Positions 22,918-35,188 of a DNA stretch of 64,000 nt are shown here, piece by piece. Within the stretch, counting starts at the first letter, position 1; every line of letters begins with the position of its first letter. The DNA comes from Chaenocephalus aceratus (Eukaryota > Chordata > Actinopteri > Perciformes > Channichthyidae), in NCBI GenBank assembly GCA_023974075.1, contig JAMFTG010000192.1, positions 178,404 through 242,403 of the forward strand, given 5' to 3'. Both the position numbers and the translations under genes were made by a program. The notes under the pieces were generated by a model. That model made no database searches. It was not told where the DNA came from and saw nothing but the letters and a program-made list of their open reading frames with translations.

Positions 22918-24498
22918 CACTGTAAAATATTACCATAATTTCACAATATTTAGCTGTAATATTTTACAATAAATTACTGTTTTACCACTTTACAGTCTTT
23001 ACCTGTTATGTTCACAATATAATACTGTAATGTTGAATTTCACAGTGAAATCAATACAGGCACAGTTAATTACTGTGAATGTACAGGATCAATGATTACC
23101 AGGATTTCACAACATGTTGTACTGTATTATTTCACAGTACAATACTGTATTCAGACCATCCTCTGTGATAACACAACAAATTAAGTGCTTTTCTTGCTTT
23201 CATCACTCTTGCTTGGCTTTAAATACTAATTTCTTTCTTTGGTGCAGGTTTTACTTAAATTGAAAGGGGCACCGCTGCATGTGCCTTAAAATAAATGAGG
23301 CAACATATACATCTATGTAACATTGAAATTGTTGTCTTGGCTTATTGTTTTCAAGTGCTTCCTGGGCATTAATCCTGAGACGGGCTCGAAAGCCAAAAAG
23401 GCAATTTCAACCCCCATGTCAGCACATTCTTCAGAAAACGTGTTGACTTTGAGTGGATGTCTGTGTAGACATGTGTTAAGTGCTCCCCTCCTTGTTTTCT
23501 GTCTCCCTGGCTCCGCCTCTGCCCAGGTGCACCTGGTCTGCCCCTGGCTCCGCCTCTGCCCAGGTGCACCTGGTCTGCCCCTGGCTCCGCCTCTGCCCAG
23601 ATGTTCCAAATTCCACTCAGCCGTGTGTATATAAAGAGAAGCTGGAGGAGAAGGATGTCTCGCCTATCCTAACGCCGGGAGACACTCTCCTTAGAATACC
23701 TCTTTGCCATATTTTTGCAGATGTGTTTATGTTTAGCCTGGAGGACCTGGTAGTCCAGTTTTCGCGACTTTATTTTTTTTCCCATCGGGTTTATATTTGA
23801 TTTCTGGTTAGGGGGAGGGAAGTTCTGGGTCCTACGGCCCCTGGTGTGGCTGGCTCGGGTTCCCTTCTTCTGTTTTTGTTTCCCGTTTCGCTTGTGTGAG
23901 CAAACGGCTGATTATCAATAAATGCTCGTTACCAAGTACCGGTTACTGCGTGTATTCTTTCATGTTGCGGGTCTCAGCACGAGCCACTACCGCGGAGTAG
24001 AGGTTGGGGCCGTAACAACATGTCCAAGACACTGTGAAATGTACTTTGCATTGATGGAGTAATAAAAAGTTTAAATGAGCATTTTCTTTGTTTTTCTTTG
24101 TTGATTGTGTAGTTATGGTACAATCCCAGTCAAATTTACAATATATTATCGTATTATTTAGATTTGTATATTTACAGTAAATTACTGGCTACTGTGTTGC
24201 ATTACTTCTACAGTAATAGTGTGAACATACAGGTAATTACTGTAATTTATGTACAGCAAGGTACCATAATACCACAGCTCTGTACTGCTATATCACAGTA
24301 ATTCCATGGGCATGGCAACTTTAAAGTCACAGTATTTAGTTGTACTTTTATTCTAATTAACTGTAAAATACATACAGTAAATTACTTTGCAATATTTACA
24401 GTCAATTACTGTGAAATATTTACAGTCAATTACTGTGAAATCCATGCAACTAGTAGCCAGTAATTTACTGTAATTTTACAGCCAAACATTTTACAGTG
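22918..24498. mobile_element. MITE with CACTGTAAAA termini, split by a solo LTR
   Basis: CACTGTAAAATATT at the left is inverted at the right as AACATTTTACAGTG. The body is full of short ACAGTAATT/AATTACTGT inverted words, a foldable architecture. Removing the solo LTR (23474-24017) leaves about 1.03 kb. Superfamily not assigned: no clear target duplication. Confidence 0.75.
23474..24017 (+). mobile_element. Solo LTR with 5-bp target duplication
   Basis: It begins TGTTAAGTGC and ends GGGCCGTAACA, with ACATG on both sides (23469-23473 and 24018-24022). It carries a TATA-like box (TATATAAAG near 23626) and a polyadenylation signal (AATAAA near 23918), in the right order for a plus-strand LTR. 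A short tandem duplication of a CTGGCTCCGCCTCTGCCCAG unit lies at about 23508-23600. The internal retroelement region has been lost, presumably by LTR-LTR recombination. Ty3/Gypsy or BEL are both possible. Confidence 0.88.
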
Positions 24499-24767
24499 TG
24501 GCTCTGTAGAAATACAATGTTTTCTCATGCTTGTTACACTGATGTCATGTGAATGACTTGTCTTACCTCATATTCTATGAATCACTGGGTTGGTACATTG
24601 GGGTAACATGTTTACAAATGGCTACCAAGTTGAATAAGAGTGTGATAAACAATATAATAACGTATATTCGTCTTTTCTGTATTATACAAACCCATTGTCC
24701 GTTAAATGTTATCTATCAGAGTGAGTGGAGCTTTGTTAACTAGCTTTTTCAAGGTAAGAGTATCCGT

Positions 24768-25150
24768 GTCATGACTCAAGTTTTTGGTTTATCTGTTTCC
24801 CGTTTTATTTTGAAAAGTTTTCTCCCCTTGCTGGTTTTTACTTCCTGTATTTGTGTGTTTTTCCTGCCTTTTTGATTGTCTGTCCTAGCCTTGTTATTAC
24901 CCATAGTTATTACCACCTGTTCCCCATCAGCTCTGCAACCTGCAGCTGCACTTTATTCCCTCATTAGTTCTGCTTGTATTTAAGTCCAGGCTTTTGTTCA
25001 GTCTCTCTTGGATCCTTGTTTCTCGTGCATCGGAGGGTTGTGCTCTGTTTATTTAGCCTTACATGGATTCATTTAAGGTATTTCCTGTCAAATGCTTCGG
25101 CGTCTTGCCATTTAACTCCAACCTGCTCCACTTCCCTTGAAAATCCAAGT
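24768..25150 (+). mobile_element. LTR-like repeat, truncated
   Basis: It starts near TGTCATGACTCAAG and includes CCACCTGTTCCCCATCAGCT and GTATTTAAGTCC, the same promoter-like arrangement as the other LTRs in this window. The right end was not found; it abuts a reversed LINE tail at 25157. Confidence 0.5.
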
Positions 25151-25156
25151 TCTCTT

Positions 25157-25440
25157 TTCATTTCATTTATTTATTTGTTCCATTCATGGTATGCACAACT
25201 TAATGTATAACAATTATTTACAAAACATGTCTCTATAAACACACCGTACCCGAAAAGGAGCAGGGAGAAGAAAATAATCTTATATTACCTACCCCTTTCT
25301 CAAAATAAAAATAAATATATATACATAGATGGTCTGTTCTTCGTATTTTCTTATTCACAGCCAATCATTACAGTATTGAGTATAGTAGGAAAATAAGAGA
25401 AACACAAAAACTTACAAAAAATACTTAGTTCCTACTAGAC
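25157..25440 (-). mobile_element. LINE 3' end, antisense
   Basis: TTTCATTTATTTATTTGTTC at the left is a reversed LINE tail, followed by the body containing ACCCGAAAAGGAGCAGGGAG. No coding remnant was seen. Confidence 0.55.
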
Positions 25441-25947
25441 CAGGGGTGTCAAACTCAATTTCATCTCGGGCCACATTAGCATCATAGTTGCACTCCAAGG
25501 GCAAGTTTTATATACAAAAAATACATATATAAATATTTAATATATATAAAATAATGTATTATATTACATTATTGCTTCTGCATTGGATTAATATTGGATA
25601 GGGTAATAACGTAATAAGTCTCTGCAGTGAGAATGTCACAAAATGATTTGAAAAGAAAAGCCAAATTCTGGAAAAAAGGTCAAAAGTAAAAAAAGAAACT
25701 GACATTTTGAAAAGAAAAGTCAGATCCTGAGAAAAAATGAATATTTTGAAGAAAAAAAGTCAAATCCTGAGAAAAAAAGTCAAATTTGAGATGCATTGTG
25801 GGACATATAGTTTATGGGCAATGTGCTTCTGTAAATCGGCACGTAACCATATAATAAACATTATATTCTTTGCAAGCTCTTGTGGGGCCACATAAAATGA
25901 AGTCATGGGCCGGATTTGGCCCCTGAGCCTTGAGTTTGACACCCCTG
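25441..25947. mobile_element. hAT-type element (CAGGGGTGTCAAACTCAA), copy 1
   Basis: CAGGGGTGTCAAACTCAATT at the left is inverted at the right as TTGAGTTTGACACCCCTG. The sister copy at 50728-51769 shares the GGGCCACATTAGCAT and GGGGCCACATAAAATGAAGT blocks. Flanks do not match here (TACTAGAC, TTTTAAAG), so one side may have been rearranged. No transposase. Confidence 0.88.
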
Positions 25948-26890
<943 letters not shown>

Positions 26891-26999
26891 TGTTTGTGAA
26901 CCTAAAACAAAAGTAATTGGTTCACTTTTAGAGTTTTAGTCGTATGAAGAGAATCCTGCATGTGTGTTGTTGTTCTGAGTTTGTGTCTTCATGATTTAT

Positions 27000-27055
27000 T
27001 GCACTTATTGTACACTGCTTTGGATAAAAGAGTCAGCTAAATGAAATGAAATGTA
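27000..27055 (+). mobile_element. L2-like LINE/SINE tail
   Basis: GCACTTATTGTACACTGCTT followed by TGGATAAAAGAGTCAGCTAA and a (GAAAT) tail, the same 3' end as at 36056-36113. Confidence 0.75.
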
Positions 27056-27098
27056 TTAAAGCTGCTCATTTCCCACAGCAATGTGTGAGCGAGTGGGT

Positions 27099-27222
27099 GT
27101 GTTGATGGTGTGTTGATGACGTGTTGATGACGTGTTGATGACGTGTTGATGACGTGTTGATGACGTGTTGATGACGTGTTGATGACGTGTTGATGACGTG
27201 TTAATGATGTGTTGATGACGTG
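27099..27222. repeat. 11-bp minisatellite (GTGTTGATGAC), ~10 copies
   Basis: Tandem GTGTTGATGAC units with a TAATGAT variant near the right end. Confidence 0.95.
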
Positions 27223-27842
27223 AAACCTAAAGAAAACAAATACTAGAGGATAAAGAAGAAGGGGTATTTACAAGAACAGCTAGAGAGCATCCAAATTCAA
27301 GACTCTAGGACCAAAATCTGATAAGAGACCTGGTTGGTTAAACCCAAATAACAAAGCAGCTGAACGACCGGTGTAACTTGCGTCCTGTTCGGCCTCCTGC
27401 ACACCAGCCAACACTTTGCCCTAAACCAAACAGAACATCTCCAGTAATTAAAGTCTGCTACTTAATGGAAAGGAAAACAATTGGAGGACCTGATTCTCCT
27501 GATAATGTCTGGGTTTAATATGAAACATCTTATACATGTCTGATCCGCTGAAAAGTCTTTCTCTTTTAAGTTGTGCAGACTAATATCTGACAACATGGCA
27601 GGAAATGCCTCACCTTTAAGAAGTCTGAAAGCCTCACAAACTTGGAAATTACTTTGCAAAATGTTCCTGATTTTTGTTGTATTTTGAACTATTAAAGGTT
27701 TCATAGAGTGTAATCCATTATCAATGTGACATTTAACAAATCCTGCTTTGAGATAACAAACATTTTGACGATACACTTGAATGATGTTATCTCTGAGAAA
27801 GAAGATAAGGGGAATATGTCTGGGGGCTTTTAAGATATGCTT
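27223..27842. other. Stretch with no recognised feature
   Basis: A 104-residue minus-strand frame (27462-27776) is open but matches no family I recognise and has no supporting context. Confidence 0.4.
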
Positions 27843-28203
27843 ACTTTGGGTACCTGGCTGGAGTGAGATTTTGATATCATGGGTTTAATTACACATATGC
27901 GCACGAAATGACTGCTATCGTGTCAGTAGCGGGACCTTAGCATATATATAGGATATATATACAATATATACAAATACACAATATTGGACACAGACTATCA
28001 AGGGCACAAAGTTTCATTCACTAATGAAAGTCAAACACATGTTTGTTTCCACTGTTTTATTGTGTGCCTGTCGCGATAAGCAATTCATTGACTTATCGTA
28101 CGATAAATAAAAATGAACTCGATAAATTCCCATTTACATTAGGATGTGACTAGCAGTTTGAAAGGATGTACTTGAATTATTATTATATATTATCATTATG
28201 CCG
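27843..28203 (-). mobile_element. Truncated reverse copy of the 8188-9668 element
   Basis: The reverse complement of this segment matches about 9300-9656 almost base for base, including TTATCGCGACAGGCACACAA and the TATATATCC/ATATATATGC region. The terminal GTTGGCAACCCTG is missing, so it is a fragment. Confidence 0.85.
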
Positions 28204-29661
28204 ATCTCCATTCAGAAAACACGCATTTTAAAAGTTGGTTGTTGGCCCGGAAAGAACCTCGATTTTATGGGGCCAGAAAAACTGTGAAATAGTACCCGCT
28301 AGCCGGTACTACGCTAAGTGGAAACGCAACCAAAAACGGGCCGGGCACGGCACGCTTAAAGCGAGCTCCACGCTGTAGTGGAAATGCGCCATTAGTGCCT
28401 TTTAGGGTCCTTTAGGACCTGGAGGTTTTTCTGCTTCGACGTAACCCCTTACTTCTTTGTGTCACTCTCTAGGACTTGCATGTATTTAAGATCTCAGAAG
28501 GATGAGTGCATTGCTTTTCTATCTCTTCATTGCTCTACAGAGCTGCTGATTTGAAGAGCTCTCGACACTCTAAGTTTTCCTATCCAAGTGAAATTAAGAA
28601 AAGTTTCCAGGCTCTTACACAAAGAGGAGTCCTAGCGGCAGTAATGGCGGTCGTCTCAAACAGAAACAGATGATGCTGAACACCCAGCTGTGTGTCCTGG
28701 ACAACATCTGGACTTGTTTTAGTGTTATTTTCCTTCCAATAGATTAGTTTTGGATGAGTGTTTGCACCATAAGATGATACCAAATGATACCCAGCCTAGA
28801 ACAAATAAACTCTGAGTTTACTTTCAGTTTAGGTGACCTCATGTTTTCCAATGCACTACTGTATGCTGTGCAAATATTTCCAGAGTGTAAAGTAGAGCGA
28901 TAAGAGACCGCAGAGCTCCTGTTGAGGTGGAAGTCAGTCCCTCAGTCGCTGCTTGTTGTCACACTAAGCGTCCGTCAGGGAGATGGTTTATTGACTACTG
29001 GTGGCCAAAGGTCAAGGGAGGAAAAGAGACTGAATGACTGACTCCCCATACAGAAGCAGAGTGAGGCTCAAATTCATATCATCTCTTATCTGAATGTAGC
29101 CTGAGTGAAAAGACTCCAGTATAGGACTCAGATGAGGGTGTTGCACCTTGTTCATCTGATGTGTTGGTGTTCTTTGTTTTTTTGTTTGTTTGTTTCCCTT
29201 AACTGTCTCGTTAAGAATAAAAAGGGGCTTAGCTTCTGAAACCTCCTGCAGCTGATCTGGCATGTTCATGAAAGCTGTTACCAAACGGCCATCATCCTGA
29301 TAATTTACAAGTGACAATGAATGTGTTATTTGAGACATTGCACAGAGAGACTGGTTGTTATAGTAACAGTGCAGATACGTGCTCAATGACACAGAGATCT
29401 GTCCGACACCTCTCGATTCAGAAACAAGACGCCAACAACAATGACTGTATGAGGATTTAAACGATGTGTGTTTACCTTAACGTCTCAGTTAATCTGCAGA
29501 TCTAGCAGTCTATGAACAGAACAGAGGCCAAACAAAGAATGATGCTGGATTTTTTGGAGTTTGACTGATTATCCAAAGTGAAAAACTGGCAATATTGAAC
29601 ACGTTTCCTTTCAAGATCTCTTATCTGAGACCCTGAGGCATTACTTGCCATGTTGGCACAT
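28204..29661. other. 1.45-kb stretch with no recognised gene
   Basis: 28230-28400 is GC-richer and carries words such as AGTGGAAACGC and TAGTGGAAATGCGCC that look like MITE remains. The rest shows only short frames without domains. Confidence 0.4.
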
Positions 29662-29665
29662 TTAA

Positions 29666-30488
29666 AACCACTTAAACCCCACGGGGCAAAACCCGAACAT
29701 CTTGCAAGAAACAGCGTCTGAGGGCTTCTTAACATTTAATAAACTATGAATGTGTCATATCCACTTAACGGGGAGAAACTCAGCTAACTGACAATATTAA
29801 CCATTTTTAGCAAATTAAACATAAGGGTAATAACAAAGGCTCTGAATTAGCCCTGAGTGAATAAATGCTAACGCACTTAGCACAGAACTCACGTTAAAAT
29901 ACCCATATTACTTATCGGATCTGCACAAACAAGATATCGATTAGCAAACTGAGATTCCACAGATTCCAGACATATAAGTATCATCACTGAGTGATCAGAA
30001 CTCGCGGAAAAAACGACAACAAACAACAAACAAATTAGCTTTACGGAGCCAAAATGGCTAAAACGTCTTACCTTAGCTGTTGTTCTGATCAAAAGTTGTG
30101 TTCAATGGCATTAAAACGATAAAAACGCTGCTGAAGGTTAATCCAATGGTTAATCCAACGTCTCCGTGTCACTTTGAAATGATTACTGATAATCCATCAT
30201 TCAATTTTTATGTCAATAACGGAGATTTCATATTAGCTGCTACGATAGCTACTAGAGCTATCACAGCTGACAGCTTCCGGTTCCGGGGCATTCTGGCTAC
30301 GCATCACTCATTCACCAATGGCTAATGTTTAGATGGATTTTAGGAACTTCCCCTCGTTTCTATTGGCTCTAACGGTTAATAAGAGGTGTCAATCATCGAA
30401 ATCGACCGACGGGGGCCAGAGATATGGAAAATGCACCCAAATGACCCCAGAAGTGGGTTTTATTTAGCAAAAACTCTCCAAAAAGGTA
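29666..30488. mobile_element. piggyBac-like element, copy 2 (right end replaced by satellite array A)
   Basis: Its left end TTAAAACCACTTAAACCCC resembles the left end of 9751-11558. Further matches are CAATGGCATTAAAACGATAA near 30103, CTATTGGCTCTAACGG near 30360 and GGGGGCCAGAG...CCAAATGACCCCAGAAG to AAAAAGGT at 30488. This copy lacks the Harbinger insert, so it shows the empty site. Homology stops at AAAAAGGT, where the 57-bp satellite begins. Confidence 0.75.
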
Positions 30489-31482
30489 TATCAGGTGTAT
30501 ATCAGTATCTACTTTAAAGAGTCCTCTCCTGCTGATGTCCAGGTGTATATCAGTATGTAGTGTCTCTACTTTAAAGAGTCCTCTCCTGCTGATGTTCAGG
30601 TGTATATCAGTATGTAGTGTCTCTACTTTAAAGAGTCCTCTCCTGCTGATGTCCAGGTGTATATCAGTATGTAGTGTCTCTACTTTAAAAAGTCCTCTCC
30701 TGCTGATGTTCAGGTGTATATCAGTATGTAGTGTCTCCACTTTAAAGAGTCCTCTCCTGCTGATGTTCAGGTGTATATCAGTATGTAGTGTCTCTACTTT
30801 AAAGAGTCCTCTCCTGCTGATGTTCAGGTGTATATCAGTGTGTAGTGTCTCTACTTTAAAGAGTCCTCTCCTGCTGATGTTCAGGTGTATATCAGTATGT
30901 AGTGTCTCTACTTTAAAGAGTCCTCTCCTGCTGATGTGCAGGTGTATATCAGTATGTAGTGCCTCTACTTTAAAGAGTCCTCTCCTGCTGATGTTCAGGT
31001 GTATATCAGTGTGTAGTGTCTCTACTTTAAAGAGTCCTCTCCTGCTGATGTTCAGGTGTATATCAGTATGTAGTGTCTCTACTTTAAAGAGTCCTCTCCT
31101 GCTGATGTTCAGGTGTATATCAGTATGTAGTGTCTCTACTTTAAAGAGTCCTCTCCTGCTGATGTGCAGGTGTATATCAGTATGTAGTGTCTCTACTTTA
31201 AAGAGTCCTCTCCTGCTGATGTTCAGGTGTATATCAGTATGTAGTGTCTCTACTTTAAAGAGTCCTCTCCTGCTTATGTTCAGGTGTATATCAGTGTGTA
31301 GTGTCTCTACTTTAAAGAGTCCTCTCCTGCTGATGTTCAGGTTCATATCAGTATGTAGTGTCTCTACTTTAAAGAGTCCTCTCCTGCTGATGTTCAGGTT
31401 CATATCAGTATGTAGTGTCTCTACTTTAAAGAGTCCTCTCCCGCTGATGTTCAGGTGTATATCAGTATGTTGTGTCTCTACT
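30489..31482 (+). repeat. 57-bp satellite array A, ~17.5 copies
   Basis: Monomers of 57 bp (for example 30534-30590) run tandemly with few substitutions (TTCAGG/TCCAGG/GCAGG, GTATGT/GTGTGT). Key words are GTAGTGTCTCTACTTTAAAG and AGTCCTCTCCTGCTGATG. The first monomer has an internal deletion of about 9 bp. Fifty-seven is nineteen codons and neither strand's main frame has a stop, which gives 334- and 336-residue frames that are artefacts. Orientation is the same as array B and opposite to C and D. Confidence 0.97.
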
Positions 31483-31590
31483 GGGACATGTCTCCATGCT
31501 TTAATGTTTTTAATGTTACGTAGTGATGTCCGGAAGTAAACTTTGGGATTTTAGCCTTTGCAGACCATTTACATGCACAAAATAAAAAGT
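31483..31590 (+). mobile_element. Shoulder of the satellite-bearing MITE (internally deleted)
   Basis: GGACATGTCTCCATGCTTTA directly follows array A, as it nearly does array B (38086). Here the element then jumps to GTGATGTCCGGAAGTAAAC and TTAGCCTTTGCAGACCATTT, skipping the ~200-bp middle seen at 38115-38290. Confidence 0.75.
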
Positions 31591-32514
31591 AATATATATT
31601 ATATAATGTTCTGTATCTCTGGCTCACTGTGTGGGTTATGATTATGGTAACTGCAGGAAATGTTACTTCACAGTCAGAAAAACACTCAGACTGTATTGTA
31701 TGGTTGATGAAGGCTCCAGCACTATTGATTATGAAGCCTTCTTTGTGGTGCACTTCAATGAGGCGGCTATTTCTGGTCAGGGCTCTGTATTATAATAACA
31801 GGAGAAAGAAAAGAAAGAAACTTCAGGTAGACATTGTTATATAAACCTTGTATTTGATATTAATTTTTCTATTGAAAATAATTAAAAAGTATTATACATA
31901 AAATAAAATAAATAAATTAAATAAATTAAATAGATGAAATAAATTAAAATAAGTAAAGGATAAAGAAAATGTATTAAAACAATTTATGCAATTAAATTAA
32001 CAAATAATAGACGGGCCTTTAATTCTCATACAAACATTAATTATCACATTTAAACAGAGGGACAGTCGAGATGTTTTGTCTTGTTTTTTCGTACACATTT
32101 ATTCTGCTGTTACTGTGATCGGATCGGCCCCTTCGTGATTTCAAAAGCATCAACTGGAGCAGGTGTGAGATGCTCGCTGGTGTCTGACACCTGGAGGACA
32201 GAGCTTTTTCTCAGTGATTGGTTTTCTCCGCGTTTCTCTCCTGACTCCACCGTCCACTCAAAGGTCAGAAGAGCTGCACGAACACCACAAAGCCAGCGAT
32301 AGTAAATAAACATGGCGAAGGACCACAGTGTCAAGGAAATCATTACAGAGTCGCTTTCAGTGACTCATCCTTTCAGAAAGAGACATTGGATTCTGAAATA
32401 TTGCAGAAAGTAAACTCTGTGGCAAACAAACTTTTATTATACTTACAGGTTTTGTTCAGCACAGAATCAGTGATTTTATAAAGGAGAAATATCCTCATCT
32501 TGTCTTGTTCTTGC
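31591..32514. other. AT-rich and unclassified stretch
   Basis: 31880-31970 is a run of AAATAAATTAAATA-type low complexity. 32060-32340 is GC-richer but shows no recognisable domain. Confidence 0.4.
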
Positions 32515-32945
32515 CAGAGGTGGAAGAAGTACTCAGATGTTGTACTTGAGTAAAAGTAGAAGTACTCAGGTCTTGTACTTGAGTAAACGTAGAAGTACTC
32601 AGATCTTGTACTTGAGTAAAAGTAGAAGTACTCAGGTCTTGTACTTGAATAAAAGTAGAAGTACTCAGGTCTTGTACTTGAGTAAAAGTAGAAGTACTCA
32701 GATCATGTAATTGAGTAAAAGTAGAAGTACTCAGATCTTGTACTTGAGTAAAAGTAGAAGTACTCAGGTCTTGTACTTGAATAAAAGTAGAAGTACTCAG
32801 GTCTTGTACTTGAGTAAAAGTAGAAGTACTCAGATAATGTAATTGAGTAAAAGTAGAAGTACTCAGATATTGTACTTGAGTAAAAGTAGAAGTACTCAGA
32901 TCTTGTACTTGAGTAAAAGTAGAAGTACTCAGGTCTTGTAGTACA
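32515..32945 (-). mobile_element. CAGAGGTGG hAT fragment with 33-bp minisatellite (reverse of 19343-19662)
   Basis: It starts CAGAGGTGGAAGAAGTACTC and continues as about 13 units of a 33-bp motif (ACTTGAGTAAAAGTAGAAGT...). This is the reverse complement of the repeat in 18886-19667. The opposite terminus (CCACCTCTG) is missing. The 210-residue minus-strand frame is a period artefact joined to unique sequence. Confidence 0.9.
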
Positions 32946-33211
32946 AGTCCCTTAAAGTTGTAAGGACAGCACTTGTTGGGAGAGGATTTGAGAGCAGTCA
33001 GACAAGATGTCAGGGTGAGAAACTCCTGCAGCCTCTCGGCCCTGCAGATCAGCAGCGATGTGCAGCGACAGGAAGTGAGAGTGAGATCTGCAGTAAGCAC
33101 AGGAACACCTGAGCGTCCTCCAGCCAATCAGTTAACAGCTGTCAGCGCTCACTCTGCTGCACAAACACACATTTAACTGACTGACAAGGACTTCACTCAA
33201 GACTCAGGCTG

Positions 33212-33216
<5 letters not shown>
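32946..33216. other. Short unique-looking stretch
   Basis: No recognised feature. Confidence 0.35.

Positions 33217-33288
<72 letters not shown>
33217..33288. repeat. (CA)n microsatellite
   Basis: About 36 CA units. Confidence 0.98.
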
Positions 33289-33294
<6 letters not shown>

Positions 33295-33344
33295 AAACAG
33301 GTGATTATCTATGTCATTCAGTCACTACTATTGGTTTCGAATAA

Positions 33345-33615
33345 GATAAGATCAGATGGAACTTTATTTATCCCCTTGGGGAAATGCAGGCGTTAATAGC
33401 AGCAACAGGGTCAGAGTTAAAAACCGGATTCACATAAGGTACAATTAAAGACAAAATAGAGTAAAACATTTAAATAATAATAATACAAAACATAAGGTCT
33501 TGCCCAAGGACACAGGCCTGACGCGGTGGGGCGGGAGCGGGTTTCGAACTGGAGTTCCCCCACGCCCCCTTGATCTGATGATCAAACGCACAGCCCACTG
33601 CGCCACCCGTCCCCT
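33345..33615 (-). mobile_element. LINE/SINE-like insertion with tRNA-like head, antisense
   Basis: The left end AAGATAAGAT...GGAACTTTATTTATCCCCTT is a reversed retroposon tail. On the minus strand the right end begins GGGGACGGGTGGCGCAGTGG (an A-box-like TGGCGCAGTGG) and includes AGTTCGAAACC (B-box-like). The cloverleaf is poor, so this is a tRNA-derived retroposon head and not a tRNA gene. Confidence 0.55.
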
Positions 33616-34636
33616 TAAAGATCAAATGCAAAGGTTTTTTTATAATTGCCAGTAAAATCGAAATCATATAGCTACAACACTATCTAAGATATTGCAGTAT
33701 TAAAATCGGAGATAATATGCGTCTGGCAATGCGAAATATTTATTTTGTTCAACCCCCAACACCAAGTCCGACGATTTATTTTCTCAGCCGCTCCTCCGCA
33801 AGATGGCGTTGTGTGACGTCAGAGTTGCCAAACAAACACACCCTGGCTTATCGCTCACAGCGGCTCCCGCCGATAGTACAACTTAGTTTCGTCTATCATG
33901 TCTGATTCTGAGTCGGAGGCCACCCAATATCTGGAGCAGTGTGCGAACTATACCACGGTCTCCGGGGGAGCCGGGATTTTTTTGTGTGGGGGGGGGGGGT
34001 AAATGCTGATCCATGCATTAATAGCAACAGCACAGACATAGGCCTATTATAAAGAGAAAATCTGTTGCACACGGGGTGGTGCCACAGGTCTACATTTACA
34101 TGAACCGTCCTGATGGATCAGGTTCATGTCAACAGATTTCCCGAGCATGTATGGGCTACGCAAACTTCGATCAACTTGATTATAAATAATCCACGGACCA
34201 CCAACAGGCTACATTGTTTCACATGGGCTATAGCCTATTATGGCTGTAGCATACACAGAGCCGAACACACGCGATAAGAGCAGCCAGCGGCACCAACCAT
34301 GAACAATATTAATAATACAGCTATAGCACAACACAACCCTCTCACTGCCTGGAGAGACGCGACGCCACACACACACAACACAACGATGCACATAGCTCTT
34401 CAGCCCCCAAGTTAACGTTAGCTGTCAAATTAGCACTAGCACTGACCTTAGCTCCCTCCTCTCTCGGTTCTGTTGTAGCAGCAGTCACAACGTACGATGT
34501 GCTACCACCAGCGGGGGAGCATTTTGAATTGGGCCAGGAGGAATAATAGTGGATTTAATCCCTATCATAATGCATATTGTTCACACTTTTCCGTTATGAG
34601 TGGAGGAGCGATGAATGAGCTGCAGATAAACTTCAA

Positions 34637-34850
34637 TGCTATTAGCCCCAAGCGAAAAATGCTAACCTATTACTGCACCGAAATCACTCCTAGTTCCCTT
34701 ATTACTTATCCTAGCTCCACATCAAATACATTGTTTATGATCGTAAAGACACAGAATCTAACGGTGCCCACCTCTATAAGCAATACAACTTAATAAAACT
34801 GCAATTCCGTTATCTGCTGTGCTCCGTGCGCTTTGAAATCGAATCAAAAG
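34637..34850. mobile_element. piggyBac-like family fragment, copy 3
   Basis: AGCGAAAAATGCTAACCTAT and TCCCTTATTACTTATCCTAG match 9952-10015 nearly exactly, and GACACAGAATC...GGTGCCCA matches 10050-10070. Termini are absent. Confidence 0.75.
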
Positions 34851-34858
34851 TTGTTTAC

Positions 34859-35188
34859 CTCAATTCTTTGGCGTTTCTCCATCGCCCGGCTCTTTCGTTC
34901 TTTCAGTGGTTTCTTGTGCTGAAATATGGAGGGGACGGCTCCGGGTTTCAGCCTCCGATGTACTATTAATGCTTCTGCACCAACAGACTTGATGATAGCA
35001 GGATCAACGTCGTATGCATCACACGCGAAGTGGTCAGAACACAACTTGCTCCATTTTGTCGGTTGCCAGCCAACACGATTCACTAAAATAATCCATTTTT
35101 GGCGGATGATTTGGTCTTTTGGAAATGCATGGAAAACTCTCCCAGATCCCGCACCGTTCGTACAACAAAAAGCACAACAATAACCCAT
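34859..35188 (-). CDS. THAP zinc-finger domain exon
   Basis: The minus-strand frame from ATG at 35188 (AACATGG context) encodes a THAP domain of about 90 residues. MGYCCAFCCTNGAGSG gives the first cysteine pair, FHAFPKD is the conserved FhxFP turn, QKWIILVNR holds the invariant Trp, and KLCSDHF is the C-x2-H pair. GAEALIVHRRLKPGAVPSIF ends in the AVPtIF box. THAP domains are C2CH zinc-coordinating DNA-binding modules found in P-element-type transposases and in many vertebrate host proteins. The frame runs into a basic tail (KERKSRAMEKRQRIE), then GAG|GTAAAC gives a plausible splice donor at 34858; without splicing it stops at 34844. No second exon was identified. Upstream in-frame residues to 35239 are possible. 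The transposon-rich context and flanking inverted repeats favour a transposon origin, but a host THAP gene exon is not excluded. Confidence 0.75.

Noticed and set aside
27462..27776. 104-residue minus-strand frame as a host exon
   Set aside because: Reads plausibly but resembles no family I know and has no neighbouring exon or promoter evidence.
29012..29392. 126-residue minus-strand frame as a host exon
   Set aside because: No recognisable domain, no splice sites that fit and low-complexity Lys/Thr runs. Chance opening in unique DNA is sufficient.
30489..31482. CRISPR array
   Set aside because: The repeats are directly tandem with no unique spacers, and the genome is eukaryotic.
32495..33127. 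210-residue minus-strand frame as a gene with repeat tail
   Set aside because: The C-terminal two thirds are the 33-bp minisatellite; the unique N-terminal part has no recognisable motif.
33500..33615. tRNA gene on the minus strand
   Set aside because: A- and B-box-like words are present, but the acceptor, anticodon and T stems do not pair properly and a retroposon tail follows. A tRNA-derived retroposon head is more likely.
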